A DNA stretch of 5,747 nt from Kiritimatiellia bacterium (lineage in GTDB: Bacteria; Verrucomicrobiota; Kiritimatiellia; JAAZAB01), in contig JAGYMT010000138.1 in NCBI GenBank assembly GCA_018400335.1, positions 1 to 5,747 of the forward strand, in the 5' to 3' direction. Positions 1 to 5,747 of this stretch are shown in pieces; the stretch's first letter is position 1; every line of letters starts with the position of its first letter. The notes under the pieces were generated by a model that was not told where the DNA came from, searched no databases, and worked only from the letters and a program-made list of their open reading frames with translations. The position numbers and the translations under genes are program-made.

Positions 1-24
1 ACAGAACACTTTCAGCGAAGCTGG

Positions 25-1434
25 CTAGTATCTATAATGATCGGGCTTGTACGGGCCTTTGATGTTAAGGCCGAGATAAGCGGCCTGCTCGCGGCTGAGC
101 TTCTCGAGCTTGACGCCAAGCTTGCCGAGGTGGAGGCGCGCCACTTTCTCGTCCAGAATCTTCGGCAGCACGTGAACGCCCACCGGGTATTTCGCACCCT
201 TCTCGTAAAGCGCAATCTGGGCAAGCACCTGATTCGTGAAGCTGTTGGACATCACGAAACTGGGATGGCCCGTGGCGCAGCCAAGGTTGACCAGGCGCCC
301 CTCGGCAAGCACGATGATGCTCTTTCCGCCGGGGAACGTGACCTTGTGAACCTGCGGCTTGATGCAGTCCCACTTGAACTTGCGGATCTTCTCGATCTCG
401 ATCTCGGAATCGAAATGGCCGATATTGCAGATGACGGCCATGTTCTTCATCCGCCGCATGTGCCGCTCCTTCAACACGGCGCAACAGCCGGTGGCTGTGA
501 CGAAGATGTCCCCGATCTTGCACGCATCGTCCATGCACATGATCTCGTAGCCTTCCATGGCGGCCTGCAAGGCGCAAATGGGATCAATCTCCGTCACGAT
601 AACACGGGCGCCCTGTCCCTTGAGCGACTGACAGCTTCCCTTCCCCACGTCCCCGTAGCCCGCGACAACGGCCACCTTGCCGGCAAGCATCACGTCGGTC
701 GCCCGCATTATGCCGTCAACAAGCGAGTGCCTGCATCCGTAGAGATTGTCGAACTTGGACTTCGTTACGGAATCATTCACATTAAAAGCCGGGAAGCGGA
801 GCTTGCCCTGCTTCTGCATCTCGTAAAGCCTGTGCACTCCCGTGGTCGTCTCCTCGGAAACCCCTACAATTGCCGGCATGATCCGGTGGAACCGGCGTGG
901 GTCCTTCTTCATGGACTGCCGCAGCCGCGCGTAGAGCTCCGCCTCGTCCGGGCTGGACGGCTTGCATTTGAGGACGGAGGGATCCTCCTCCGCGGCATAG
1001 CCGAGGTAGACAAACAGCGTGGCGTCACCCCCGTCATCAACGATGGAAGTGGGACCGAGCCCGCGGCCCCAGTCCAGAGACTTGTCAACATACTCCCAGT
1101 ATTCCTTCAGACTCTCGCCCTTGAATGCGAACACGGGCACGCCGGATGCGGCAATGGCGGCCGCCGCGTGATCCTGAGTCGAGTATATATTACAACTCGC
1201 CCAGCGCACCTTCGCACCGAGGGCTGTGAGCGTCTCGATGAGAACGGCCGTCTGTATGGTCATATGCAGCGAGCCGGTTATGCGCGCGCCGCGCAACGGT
1301 TTTTCACCCGCGAACTCCTCGCGGAGGGCCATGAGCCCGGGCATCTCGATTTCAGCGTGCTCTATCTCCTTGCGCCCCCAGCCGGCCAGCCCCATATCCG
1401 CGACAACACAGTTTGATTTATTTTTCTTAGCCAT
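25..1434 (-). CDS. ahcY: Adenosylhomocysteinase (S-adenosyl-L-homocysteine hydrolase)
   Basis: This cytoplasmic NAD-dependent enzyme reversibly splits S-adenosylhomocysteine into adenosine and homocysteine, relieving product inhibition of methyltransferases. The 469-residue protein is full length. Visible motifs are the substrate-binding segment GSLHMT with His58, DDGGD (133-137), EETTTG (194-199), TKSKFDN with Lys225 and Asp229 followed by YGCR (Cys234), the Rossmann loop GYGDVGKG (259-266), NIGHFD (337-342), [11 protein letters not shown] (389-399) and the canonical C-terminus KPDHYRY. The region around residues 148-185 is the insert that makes many bacterial and plant enzymes longer than the 432-residue human form. 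The ATG lies 2 bp after the metK stop. An AAGGA at 1447-1451 sits about 12 nt upstream, which is rather far, so translation is probably coupled to metK. The first codons are A-rich. It is the last gene of the block in this window. The family assignment is secure. Confidence 0.98.
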   Translation of the reverse strand: MAKKNKSNCVVADMGLAGWGRKEIEHAEIEMPGLMALREEFAGEKPLRGARITGSLHMTIQTAVLIETLTALGAKVRWASCNIYSTQDHAAAAIAASGVPVFAFKGESLKEYWEYVDKSLDWGRGLGPTSIVDDGGDATLFVYLGYAAEEDPSVLKCKPSSPDEAELYARLRQSMKKDPRRFHRIMPAIVGVSEETTTGVHRLYEMQKQGKLRFPAFNVNDSVTKSKFDNLYGCRHSLVDGIMRATDVMLAGKVAVVAGYGDVGKGSCQSLKGQGARVIVTEIDPICALQAAMEGYEIMCMDDACKIGDIFVTATGCCAVLKERHMRRMKNMAVICNIGHFDSEIEIEKIRKFKWDCIKPQVHKVTFPGGKSIIVLAEGRLVNLGCATGHPSFVMSNSFTNQVLAQIALYEKGAKYPVGVHVLPKILDEKVARLHLGKLGVKLEKLSREQAAYLGLNIKGPYKPDHYRY

Positions 1435-1436
1435 AT

Positions 1437-2606
1437 TTATACCGCTTCCTTCAATGCTTGTGCCTTGTCAGTCTTCTCCCACGTGAATGCCTTGACATCA
1501 TCAATGCGCCCGAAATGACCGTAGGCCGCCGTCTTGCCGTAAACCGGGCGGAGCAGGTCGAGCTGCGATATGATCGCGGCCGGCTTAAACTTGAACACCT
1601 TCCGCACGGCCTTCTCGATCTTTTCGGAGGACACCTTGCCCGTGCCGAATGTCTCAACGAGCACGGAGACCGGTTCGGGATACCCGATGGCGTACGCAAG
1701 CTGAACCTCACAGACCCCGGCGAGCTTGGCGGCAACGATGTTCTTTGCCACGTAGCGCGCCATATAGGCCGCGCTCCTGTCCACCTTGGACGGATCCTTG
1801 CCGGAGAAACAACCGCCGCCGTGCCTTCCCATTCCGCCGTAGGTATCGGCAATGATCTTTCTCCCTGTGAGCCCGGTGTCGCCGTGAGGGCCGCCGACAA
1901 CGAAACGTCCCGTGGGGTTCACCAGGTAGCGCGTCTTTGCCGTCAGGTAGCGCGCAGGTATCTCCTTGCGGATCACTTCATCAATAATCGCGGCGGTGAG
2001 CTGCTTATGCTTAACGTCGGGCTCATGCTGGGCTGCAATCACAACCGTGTCAACGTGGTGCGGACGCCCGTCTTCATAAACGATCGAAACCTGTGACTTG
2101 CCGTCCGGCCTGAGGAACGGCAGGATGCCGTTACGTCTGTTCCGGGCGAGCGCGCGGGTCAACTTGTGGGCGAACATGATCGGCATGGGCATGAGTTCCT
2201 TTGTCTCATCGCAGGCGTATCCGAACATCATTCCCTGGTCGCCCGCGCCCTGCTCCTTGAAAAGCCCTTTCCCCGCCGTCACGCCCTGCGATATATCAGG
2301 CGACTGGCGGTTCATTGCGACGAGCACCGAGCAGGAATCCGCGTCGAACCCCATCCGCCCGTCCACATAGCCGATGCGTCTAATGGTCTCGCGAGCCACG
2401 TCGGAATAGTTTACGGCGGCCTTGCTGGTGATCTCGCCGGCAATGACGACCATGCCCGTTGCAACGAGAGTCTCGCACGCCACACGGCTGAACTTGTCCT
2501 GCGACAGACAGGAATCCAGCACTGCATCGGATATAGCATCGGCAACCTTGTCCGGGTGCCCTTCGGTGATTGACTCGGAAGTGAAAACGTAGGAACTGCT
2601 TGTCAT
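1437..2606 (-). CDS. metK: S-adenosylmethionine synthetase (methionine adenosyltransferase)
   Basis: This cytoplasmic enzyme makes S-adenosylmethionine from ATP and methionine, releasing phosphate and pyrophosphate. At 389 residues it has the usual bacterial length. Motifs run in family order: GHPDK (16-20) with the ATP-contacting His17 and metal-binding Asp19; the segment 100-109 ([10 protein letters not shown]) in the active-site gating loop; the signature GAGDQG followed by FGYA (120-131); GDTGLTGRK (242-250); and the phosphate-binding loop [10 protein letters not shown] (263-272), where Cys replaces the commoner Ala, a change the family tolerates. The ATG has a good GAGGAG at 2612-2617 with a 5 nt spacer. 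The 36 bp gap to ptsI leaves no room for a SAM riboswitch, so expression probably depends on readthrough from the PTS genes. It is followed after 2 bp by ahcY, whose product removes the SAH formed after SAM is used. Nothing suggests damage. Confidence 0.98.
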   Translation of the reverse strand: MTSSSYVFTSESITEGHPDKVADAISDAVLDSCLSQDKFSRVACETLVATGMVVIAGEITSKAAVNYSDVARETIRRIGYVDGRMGFDADSCSVLVAMNRQSPDISQGVTAGKGLFKEQGAGDQGMMFGYACDETKELMPMPIMFAHKLTRALARNRRNGILPFLRPDGKSQVSIVYEDGRPHHVDTVVIAAQHEPDVKHKQLTAAIIDEVIRKEIPARYLTAKTRYLVNPTGRFVVGGPHGDTGLTGRKIIADTYGGMGRHGGGCFSGKDPSKVDRSAAYMARYVAKNIVAAKLAGVCEVQLAYAIGYPEPVSVLVETFGTGKVSSEKIEKAVRKVFKFKPAAIISQLDLLRPVYGKTAAYGHFGRIDDVKAFTWEKTDKAQALKEAV

Positions 2607-2611
2607 ATCTT

Positions 2612-2617
2612 CTCCTC
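2612..2617 (-). promoter_or_regulatory. Ribosome binding site of metK
   Basis: GAGGAG lies 5 nt before the metK ATG in the 36 bp gap after ptsI. The remainder of the gap is A-rich and shows no hairpin, terminator or clear promoter, which supports cotranscription with ptsI. Confidence 0.7.
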
Positions 2618-2642
2618 TGGTGTTTTTTGTTACGTTCGATTT

Positions 2643-4427
2643 CTATTCAACCAACTCGAGAATCTCGGGCGCCACTTTCTTGGTCAACTCGCGGGACAGG
2701 TCCTGCACGTCCATGGCCGATTCCGACGAAAGGGCAGCCTCCGCCATCTCCCGCGCCTCGGAGAAGGAGACCCTGCGGATGGCGTCCTTCACTGCCGGCA
2801 CCTGTGAGGGAATCACGCTGAGCTCGTCCACACCCAGCCCCACCAGGAGCGGAGTCATCACGGGGTCGCCGCCCATGCCTCCGCAGATTCCGGCCCATAT
2901 GCCCCTACGGTGCGCCACGTCAACCGTGTTCTTGATCAGGCGAAGTATTGCCGGATGCGCCGGCTCATAGAGATATGCCACACGTTCATTACTGCGGTCA
3001 ATACCAAGAGTGTATTGGATCAGGTCATTCGTTCCGAGGCTGAAGAAATCGGAATAGGGCGCTATAAGGTCCGCTGCCACCGCGGCTGAGGGCACCTCGA
3101 TCATAGCCCCGACGTCAACATCTTCGTCGAACGGCTTGCCGTCCTTTCGAAGCTCGCATTTAGCCTGTTCCAGGATCGCATTCGCCCTCACGATTTCGTC
3201 AATCGTGCTGATCATTGGATACATTATATGCACATTCCCGTGTACGCTGGCGCGAAGAATAGCTCGCAACTGCGTCCTGAACAAGTCCGGCTGCGCAAGG
3301 CAGAACCTGATAGCGCGCCAGCCCATGAAGGGATTCGACTCGTTCCATGCCGCGTCCATGGTAGAAAGAAACTTGTCGCCCCCGAGGTCCAGCGTGCGAA
3401 TAACGAGCGGGGCGGGCGCCAGCCTGCGCGCGGTCTGATCGTACGCCTCAAACTGCTCTTCCTCGGTCGGCAGCTCCTGCCTTGACAGGTAGAAATACTC
3501 CGTCCTGAAGAGCCCAACGCCCTCGGCGCCGAACCCGAGAACACTGTCAACATCCTGGGGCAGCTCAATATTGGCCGAGAGAACAACGCGGTAGCCGTCG
3601 CGCGTTTCCGCGGGCAGATCGCGCAAATGCGACAGCTCGCTGACTATCTTCCGGTGCGCCTTGGCGGCCTTGTCGGCCTGTCTGAGCCGGGCGCGGGACG
3701 GGTTCACCACCACGACACTCTTGTTGCCGTCAATAAGCACCTCGGCGCCATGCCTGATCACCAGGCTGACATCATGGAGCCCGACGACCGCCGGGATGCC
3801 AAGCTTGCCGGCGAGGATGGCCGAGTGCGAGGTGGGGCTGCCCAGGTCCAGGGCGATGCCGAGCACCTGATCCTTGTTGATGGAGGCCACCTCCGAGGGG
3901 GAGATATCGTTGGCCACGATGATAATATTGCCTTCCTTGATATCCGCCAGGCTTGGCCGCTTTCCGACGAGGTTGTGAATGATCCGCCTGGCAACATCCT
4001 GCACGTCAGCGGCCCTTTCGCGAAGGTACTCATCTTTCATCTGCGAGAGGGCCTTCATGAAGCCCTTTGCGGCCATGGAGAGCGCCCACTCCGCATTCAT
4101 GCGCTTCTTCTCCATGTCAAGAAGAACACCTTCGACGAACGGGCGGTCATCGAGGATCAGCAAGTGCGCGTCAAAAATGCCCGCCACGGCCGGATCACAC
4201 TCTTTCTGAATCTCCCTGAGCTGTTTACGGGTCTCAATCAGCGCCGCCTCGAAGCGCTCGATCTCCAGCGGTATGTCGCCGGCGTCCAGCATGCGCTGAA
4301 CAATGTGATCGTCATGCGGCGCCTTGAGATACGCCCGCCCCACTGACGAACCGGAAGATACCCCTATTCCCTGGAACACCTTCTCCTCGCCCGCACGCTC
4401 TGATTTAAAATCCGCCATCCCTTTCAC
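2643..4427 (-). CDS. ptsI: PTS enzyme I (phosphoenolpyruvate-protein phosphotransferase)
   Basis: Enzyme I autophosphorylates from phosphoenolpyruvate and passes the phosphate to HPr. From the GTG start it has 594 residues, close to the usual 570-590. An N-terminal HPr-binding helical region (about 15-150) leads into the swivelling phosphohistidine domain, with the active-site motif PTSHSAILA (His201). The C-terminal PEP-binding barrel follows: FRTE (Arg308), VIRTLDLGGDKF (Arg344), GWRAIR (Arg371), IEVPSA (Glu444), GTNDLIQYT (Asn467, Asp468), Arg478 and the cysteine motif at Cys515. By analogy with the E. coli enzyme these are PEP and Mg contacts, and Cys515 matches Cys502. Two departures from consensus are visible: Gly-Ser instead of Gly-Gly at 196-197, and CGGMGGDP (515-522) instead of CGEMAGDP. 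The GTG at 4427 has GAGGAG 7 nt upstream. The ATG at 4418 (591 residues) has only an abutting AAAGGG. The open frame extends back to 4511, but that would overlap ptsH deeply. Confidence 0.96.
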   Translation of the reverse strand: MKGMADFKSERAGEEKVFQGIGVSSGSSVGRAYLKAPHDDHIVQRMLDAGDIPLEIERFEAALIETRKQLREIQKECDPAVAGIFDAHLLILDDRPFVEGVLLDMEKKRMNAEWALSMAAKGFMKALSQMKDEYLRERAADVQDVARRIIHNLVGKRPSLADIKEGNIIIVANDISPSEVASINKDQVLGIALDLGSPTSHSAILAGKLGIPAVVGLHDVSLVIRHGAEVLIDGNKSVVVVNPSRARLRQADKAAKAHRKIVSELSHLRDLPAETRDGYRVVLSANIELPQDVDSVLGFGAEGVGLFRTEYFYLSRQELPTEEEQFEAYDQTARRLAPAPLVIRTLDLGGDKFLSTMDAAWNESNPFMGWRAIRFCLAQPDLFRTQLRAILRASVHGNVHIMYPMISTIDEIVRANAILEQAKCELRKDGKPFDEDVDVGAMIEVPSAAVAADLIAPYSDFFSLGTNDLIQYTLGIDRSNERVAYLYEPAHPAILRLIKNTVDVAHRRGIWAGICGGMGGDPVMTPLLVGLGVDELSVIPSQVPAVKDAIRRVSFSEAREMAEAALSSESAMDVQDLSRELTKKVAPEILELVE

Positions 4428-4431
4428 GGTC

Positions 4432-4740
4432 TTACTCCTCGAAGAATTTCTGCTCGAATAATTTCCGGACGGCTTCGAGAGTTTTAACGGCATCCTCGCC
4501 GTCCGCCACAATGCGGACGGTGCAGCCGCACCCGGCTTCGAGCGTCATAAGCCCCATGATGCTCTTGCCCGAAACCTTCATATCTCCCTTTTCAATGGTG
4601 ACGTCCGCCTTGAACATCGAAGCCGTCTTCACCAGCAGCGCCGCCGGCCTGGCATGAATCCCGTAGCGGTTCGACACCACAAGGTCCACCGAGGCCTTCG
4701 TGTCCGAACCCGCTATTTCCGCGCTTTTGCTATCTTTCAT
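4432..4740 (-). CDS. ptsH: Phosphocarrier protein HPr
   Basis: HPr is the small cytoplasmic phosphocarrier between enzyme I and downstream acceptors. The 102-residue protein contains the active-site motif GIHARPA, with His29 (canonical His15) and Arg31, and the regulatory motif KSIMGLM with Ser60 (canonical Ser46). The 31-residue separation of His and Ser is exactly canonical. The intact Ser motif and the adjacent hprK indicate ATP-dependent serine phosphorylation as well as PEP-dependent histidine phosphorylation. The protein is longer than the typical 85-90 residues because of about 14 extra polar N-terminal residues. The ATG at 4740 lies inside the 3' end of hprK (11 bp overlap), with AAAGGGG at 4750-4756 and a 9 nt spacer. 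The next start candidate within the frame would fall inside the HPr fold, so the extension is probably real. The last two Glu codons form the ribosome binding site of ptsI. Confidence 0.97.
   Translation of the reverse strand: MKDSKSAEIAGSDTKASVDLVVSNRYGIHARPAALLVKTASMFKADVTIEKGDMKVSGKSIMGLMTLEAGCGCTVRIVADGEDAVKTLEAVRKLFEQKFFEE
4435..4440 (-). promoter_or_regulatory. Ribosome binding site of ptsI inside the ptsH 3' end
   Basis: The sequence GAGGAG is also the last two sense codons (Glu-Glu) of ptsH. It ends 7 nt before the GTG at 4425-4427, with the ptsH stop TAA (4432-4434) between them. This ideal spacing is the reason for choosing GTG over the in-frame ATG at 4418, which would lie 16 nt from GAGGAG. 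The arrangement suggests that ribosomes ending on ptsH restart on ptsI. Confidence 0.75.
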
Positions 4741-5674
4741 CTCGCGCAGCCCCTTTCGACATAACGGACATCAGTTTCTGATCCAGTTCCTTGGCGGCAT
4801 CATGCCCCAGGCGTTTGAGCTTCTCGTTCAGCGTCGCCACTTCTATGACGTCGGCCAGCACCCTGCCGGGCGCAACGGGAATCGTGACCACGGGAACCTC
4901 CACACCGAGCAAATCGCGCTTAAGCGAAACAACGCCCAGTTCACAGTCCTCAACCTCGTCGGCCTTGCGCAGCGTCACAATGAGATCGAGAATATCCTCA
5001 TCCTTGACCGACGCAACGCCGAACAGGCTGGGGACGTGTATAATGCCCAGTCCGTGGATTTCGATGTGGTATCGCGTAGTGGCCGACGAGGCGCCCATAA
5101 TCGTTCTCTCGTTGACCTTGCGGAGCACGGTTACATCATCCGACACGAGACTGTGGCCGCGCTCCACCAGCGAGAGCGCCGACTCACTCTTGCCTATGCC
5201 GGGTCTGCCCTCGATCAGAACGCCGACACCCATTATATCAAGCATGGTACCCTGTACGATGAGGCGCGGTGCGCTGAGATGCTCCATGATAAGGGTGGCC
5301 ATATTGATGAACACACCTGTGATCAAAGGCGTGCGCAGGAGCGGCACCTTGAATTCTGATGAAAGATCCAGAACCTCCGGAAGCACCTTCCTGTTGCGGG
5401 ACACAACGAGGCACGGAATATGCTTCTCGAACAAAGTTCTAAGAGACGCGCTTCGCTGGGCCTGCGGCATTTTCGCAAGGTATTCGTTTTCCGCCATGCC
5501 GAGCACCTGTATCCTGCGGAACGGAAAATGCCTGAAAAAGCCCGCAAGCGCCAAGCCCGGCCGGTTTATGGCAGGCTCGTGTATGAGCCGCGACAAGCCT
5601 GCTTCACCCGCGACAAGCTCGATACTGGTCTTCTCGCCCGCGCTCTTAAAAAAGTCAGAGACCGTGATCGCCAT
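4730..5674 (-). CDS. hprK: HPr kinase/phosphorylase
   Basis: This bifunctional sensor enzyme phosphorylates HPr on its regulatory serine with ATP or pyrophosphate, and removes that phosphate by phosphorolysis. At 314 residues it matches the long two-domain form. The N-terminal domain (about 1-130) carries the typical INRPGLALAGFF (37-48) and RIQVLGMAENEYL (54-66). The catalytic domain has the Walker A loop GRPGIGKSE (156-164) with Lys162 and Ser163, RGHSLVSDD ending in Asp179-Asp180, the signature EIHGLGIIHV (205-214) with LFG (217-219), and the C-terminal PVAPGRVLADVIEVA (266-280). Against the family consensus as I recall it, the His-Gly before the loop is Gln141-Gly, the Arg of EIRGLGI is His207, and PVRPGRN reads PVAPGRV. 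The ATG at 5674 is preferred: AAAGAGG at 5683-5689 lies 8 nt upstream. A GTG at 5683 would add three residues but overlaps that ribosome binding site. It overlaps ptsH by 11 bp. Confidence 0.96.
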   Translation of the reverse strand: MAITVSDFFKSAGEKTSIELVAGEAGLSRLIHEPAINRPGLALAGFFRHFPFRRIQVLGMAENEYLAKMPQAQRSASLRTLFEKHIPCLVVSRNRKVLPEVLDLSSEFKVPLLRTPLITGVFINMATLIMEHLSAPRLIVQGTMLDIMGVGVLIEGRPGIGKSESALSLVERGHSLVSDDVTVLRKVNERTIMGASSATTRYHIEIHGLGIIHVPSLFGVASVKDEDILDLIVTLRKADEVEDCELGVVSLKRDLLGVEVPVVTIPVAPGRVLADVIEVATLNEKLKRLGHDAAKELDQKLMSVMSKGAARDER

Positions 5675-5747
5675 GTGTAACACCTCTTTCCATTTGATTT
5701 CGGCTGAAATTGTTCATTTACTGCTCTTTCTGAATAAGGTGTTAGGT
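5675..5747 (-). promoter_or_regulatory. hprK leader with inverted repeat that could mask the ribosome binding site
   Basis: In the transcript direction, UAACACCU (5744 to 5737) is perfectly complementary to AGGUGUUA (5685 to 5678), and a U-G pair extends the stem to 9 bp. The right arm overlaps the hprK Shine-Dalgarno sequence. Between the arms is a perfect 5 bp hairpin, AUUUC-AGCC-GAAAU (5710 to 5697). The structure could limit hprK translation, or on DNA the arms could be operator half sites. Both readings are inferences from one sequence. No good promoter is visible in these 73 bases. The reading frames upstream close at stops at 5742-5744 or 5714-5716, so an upstream gene could end here, but nothing identifies one. 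Confidence 0.35.
5683..5689 (-). promoter_or_regulatory. Ribosome binding site of hprK
   Basis: The sequence AAAGAGG, continuing into TG, resembles the Shine-Dalgarno consensus and lies 8 nt before the ATG at 5672-5674. It decides the start: an in-frame GTG at 5681-5683 overlaps this site and has no site of its own. Its 3' half is also part of the right arm of the leader inverted repeat. Confidence 0.7.

Noticed and set aside
13..23. Possible terminator hairpin after ahcY (CAGC-TTC-GCTG)
   Set aside because: The stem is only 4 bp with a 3 nt loop and is followed by AAAGTG rather than a T-rich tract. The window ends too soon to tell where transcription stops.
37..1416. A 459-codon open frame on the plus strand opposite ahcY
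   Set aside because: It is in exact codon register with ahcY, so plus-strand stops would need TTA, CTA or TCA codons in ahcY. These are rare in this GC-rich gene; the frame ends at 1414-1416, opposite the TCA codon for Ser7. Its translation resembles no family I recognise.
1434..1440. TATAAAT just before the ahcY start as an internal promoter -10 box
   Set aside because: The best -35-like TGACA lies about 24 nt upstream, too far, and the -10 box abuts the ATG so transcripts would start inside the gene. It is better explained as the AT-rich junction after the metK stop.
4428..4511. Extension of ptsI upstream to an earlier start at 4511
   Set aside because: It would overlap ptsH by about 80 bp, the extra residues are in a shifted frame of ptsH, and enzyme I homology begins only after the GTG/ATG choice.
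1458..5359. Long plus-strand open frames opposite metK (1458-2096), ptsI (3627-4346) and hprK/ptsH (4700-5359)
   Set aside because: The frames opposite metK and ptsI, and the hprK part of the third, are in exact complementary register with the real genes. This is the same codon-bias artefact as opposite ahcY. The sense genes carry full family motifs and the antisense translations carry none.
5708..5737. Promoter for hprK (TTATTC, 17 nt, AACAAT)
   Set aside because: The -35 candidate matches the consensus at only two positions and the -10 at four. This is no better than expected by chance in AT-rich DNA.

Overview
The window is a tightly packed five-gene block, all on the minus strand and most likely one operon. 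In transcription order (right to left) it reads hprK, ptsH, ptsI, metK, ahcY. The first three genes encode a phosphotransferase-system (PTS) phosphorelay core: HPr kinase/phosphorylase, HPr and enzyme I. The last two encode S-adenosylmethionine synthetase and S-adenosylhomocysteine hydrolase, two steps of the activated methyl cycle. Spacing is tight: hprK and ptsH overlap by 11 bp, ptsH and ptsI are 4 bp apart if ptsI starts at a GTG, ptsI and metK are 36 bp apart, and metK and ahcY are 2 bp apart. No tRNA, rRNA, CRISPR array, insertion sequence or phage gene is visible, and no stretch over 300 bases lacks a gene.

Layout: 1-24 is a short tail after ahcY with no convincing terminator. 25-1434 is ahcY, 1437-2606 metK, 2643-4427 ptsI, 4432-4740 ptsH and 4730-5674 hprK. 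5675-5747 is the hprK leader, which contains an 8-9 bp inverted repeat able to cover the hprK ribosome binding site, with a small hairpin between its arms. The operon may begin further upstream, outside the window.

How the genes work together: enzyme I would take phosphate from phosphoenolpyruvate and pass it to His29 of HPr. HprK would phosphorylate HPr on Ser60 (the Ser46 equivalent) according to metabolic state. No sugar permease (EII) gene is present here, so the phosphorelay may be regulatory or may serve EIIs encoded elsewhere. MetK makes SAM and AhcY removes the SAH left after methyl transfer. Linking these two modules in one transcription unit is the most distinctive feature of the window.

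Organism: a bacterium of moderately high GC content. HPr with an intact HprK serine site, an hprK-ptsH-ptsI cluster lacking rapZ and EIIA, and the 469-residue bacterial type of AhcY would fit a Gram-negative lineage outside the Proteobacteria, for example the Planctomycetes-Verrucomicrobia-Lentisphaerae group. This placement is a tentative inference. All five proteins look full length. The main sequence oddities are substitutions at usually conserved positions in HprK and in the PEP-domain motif of enzyme I.
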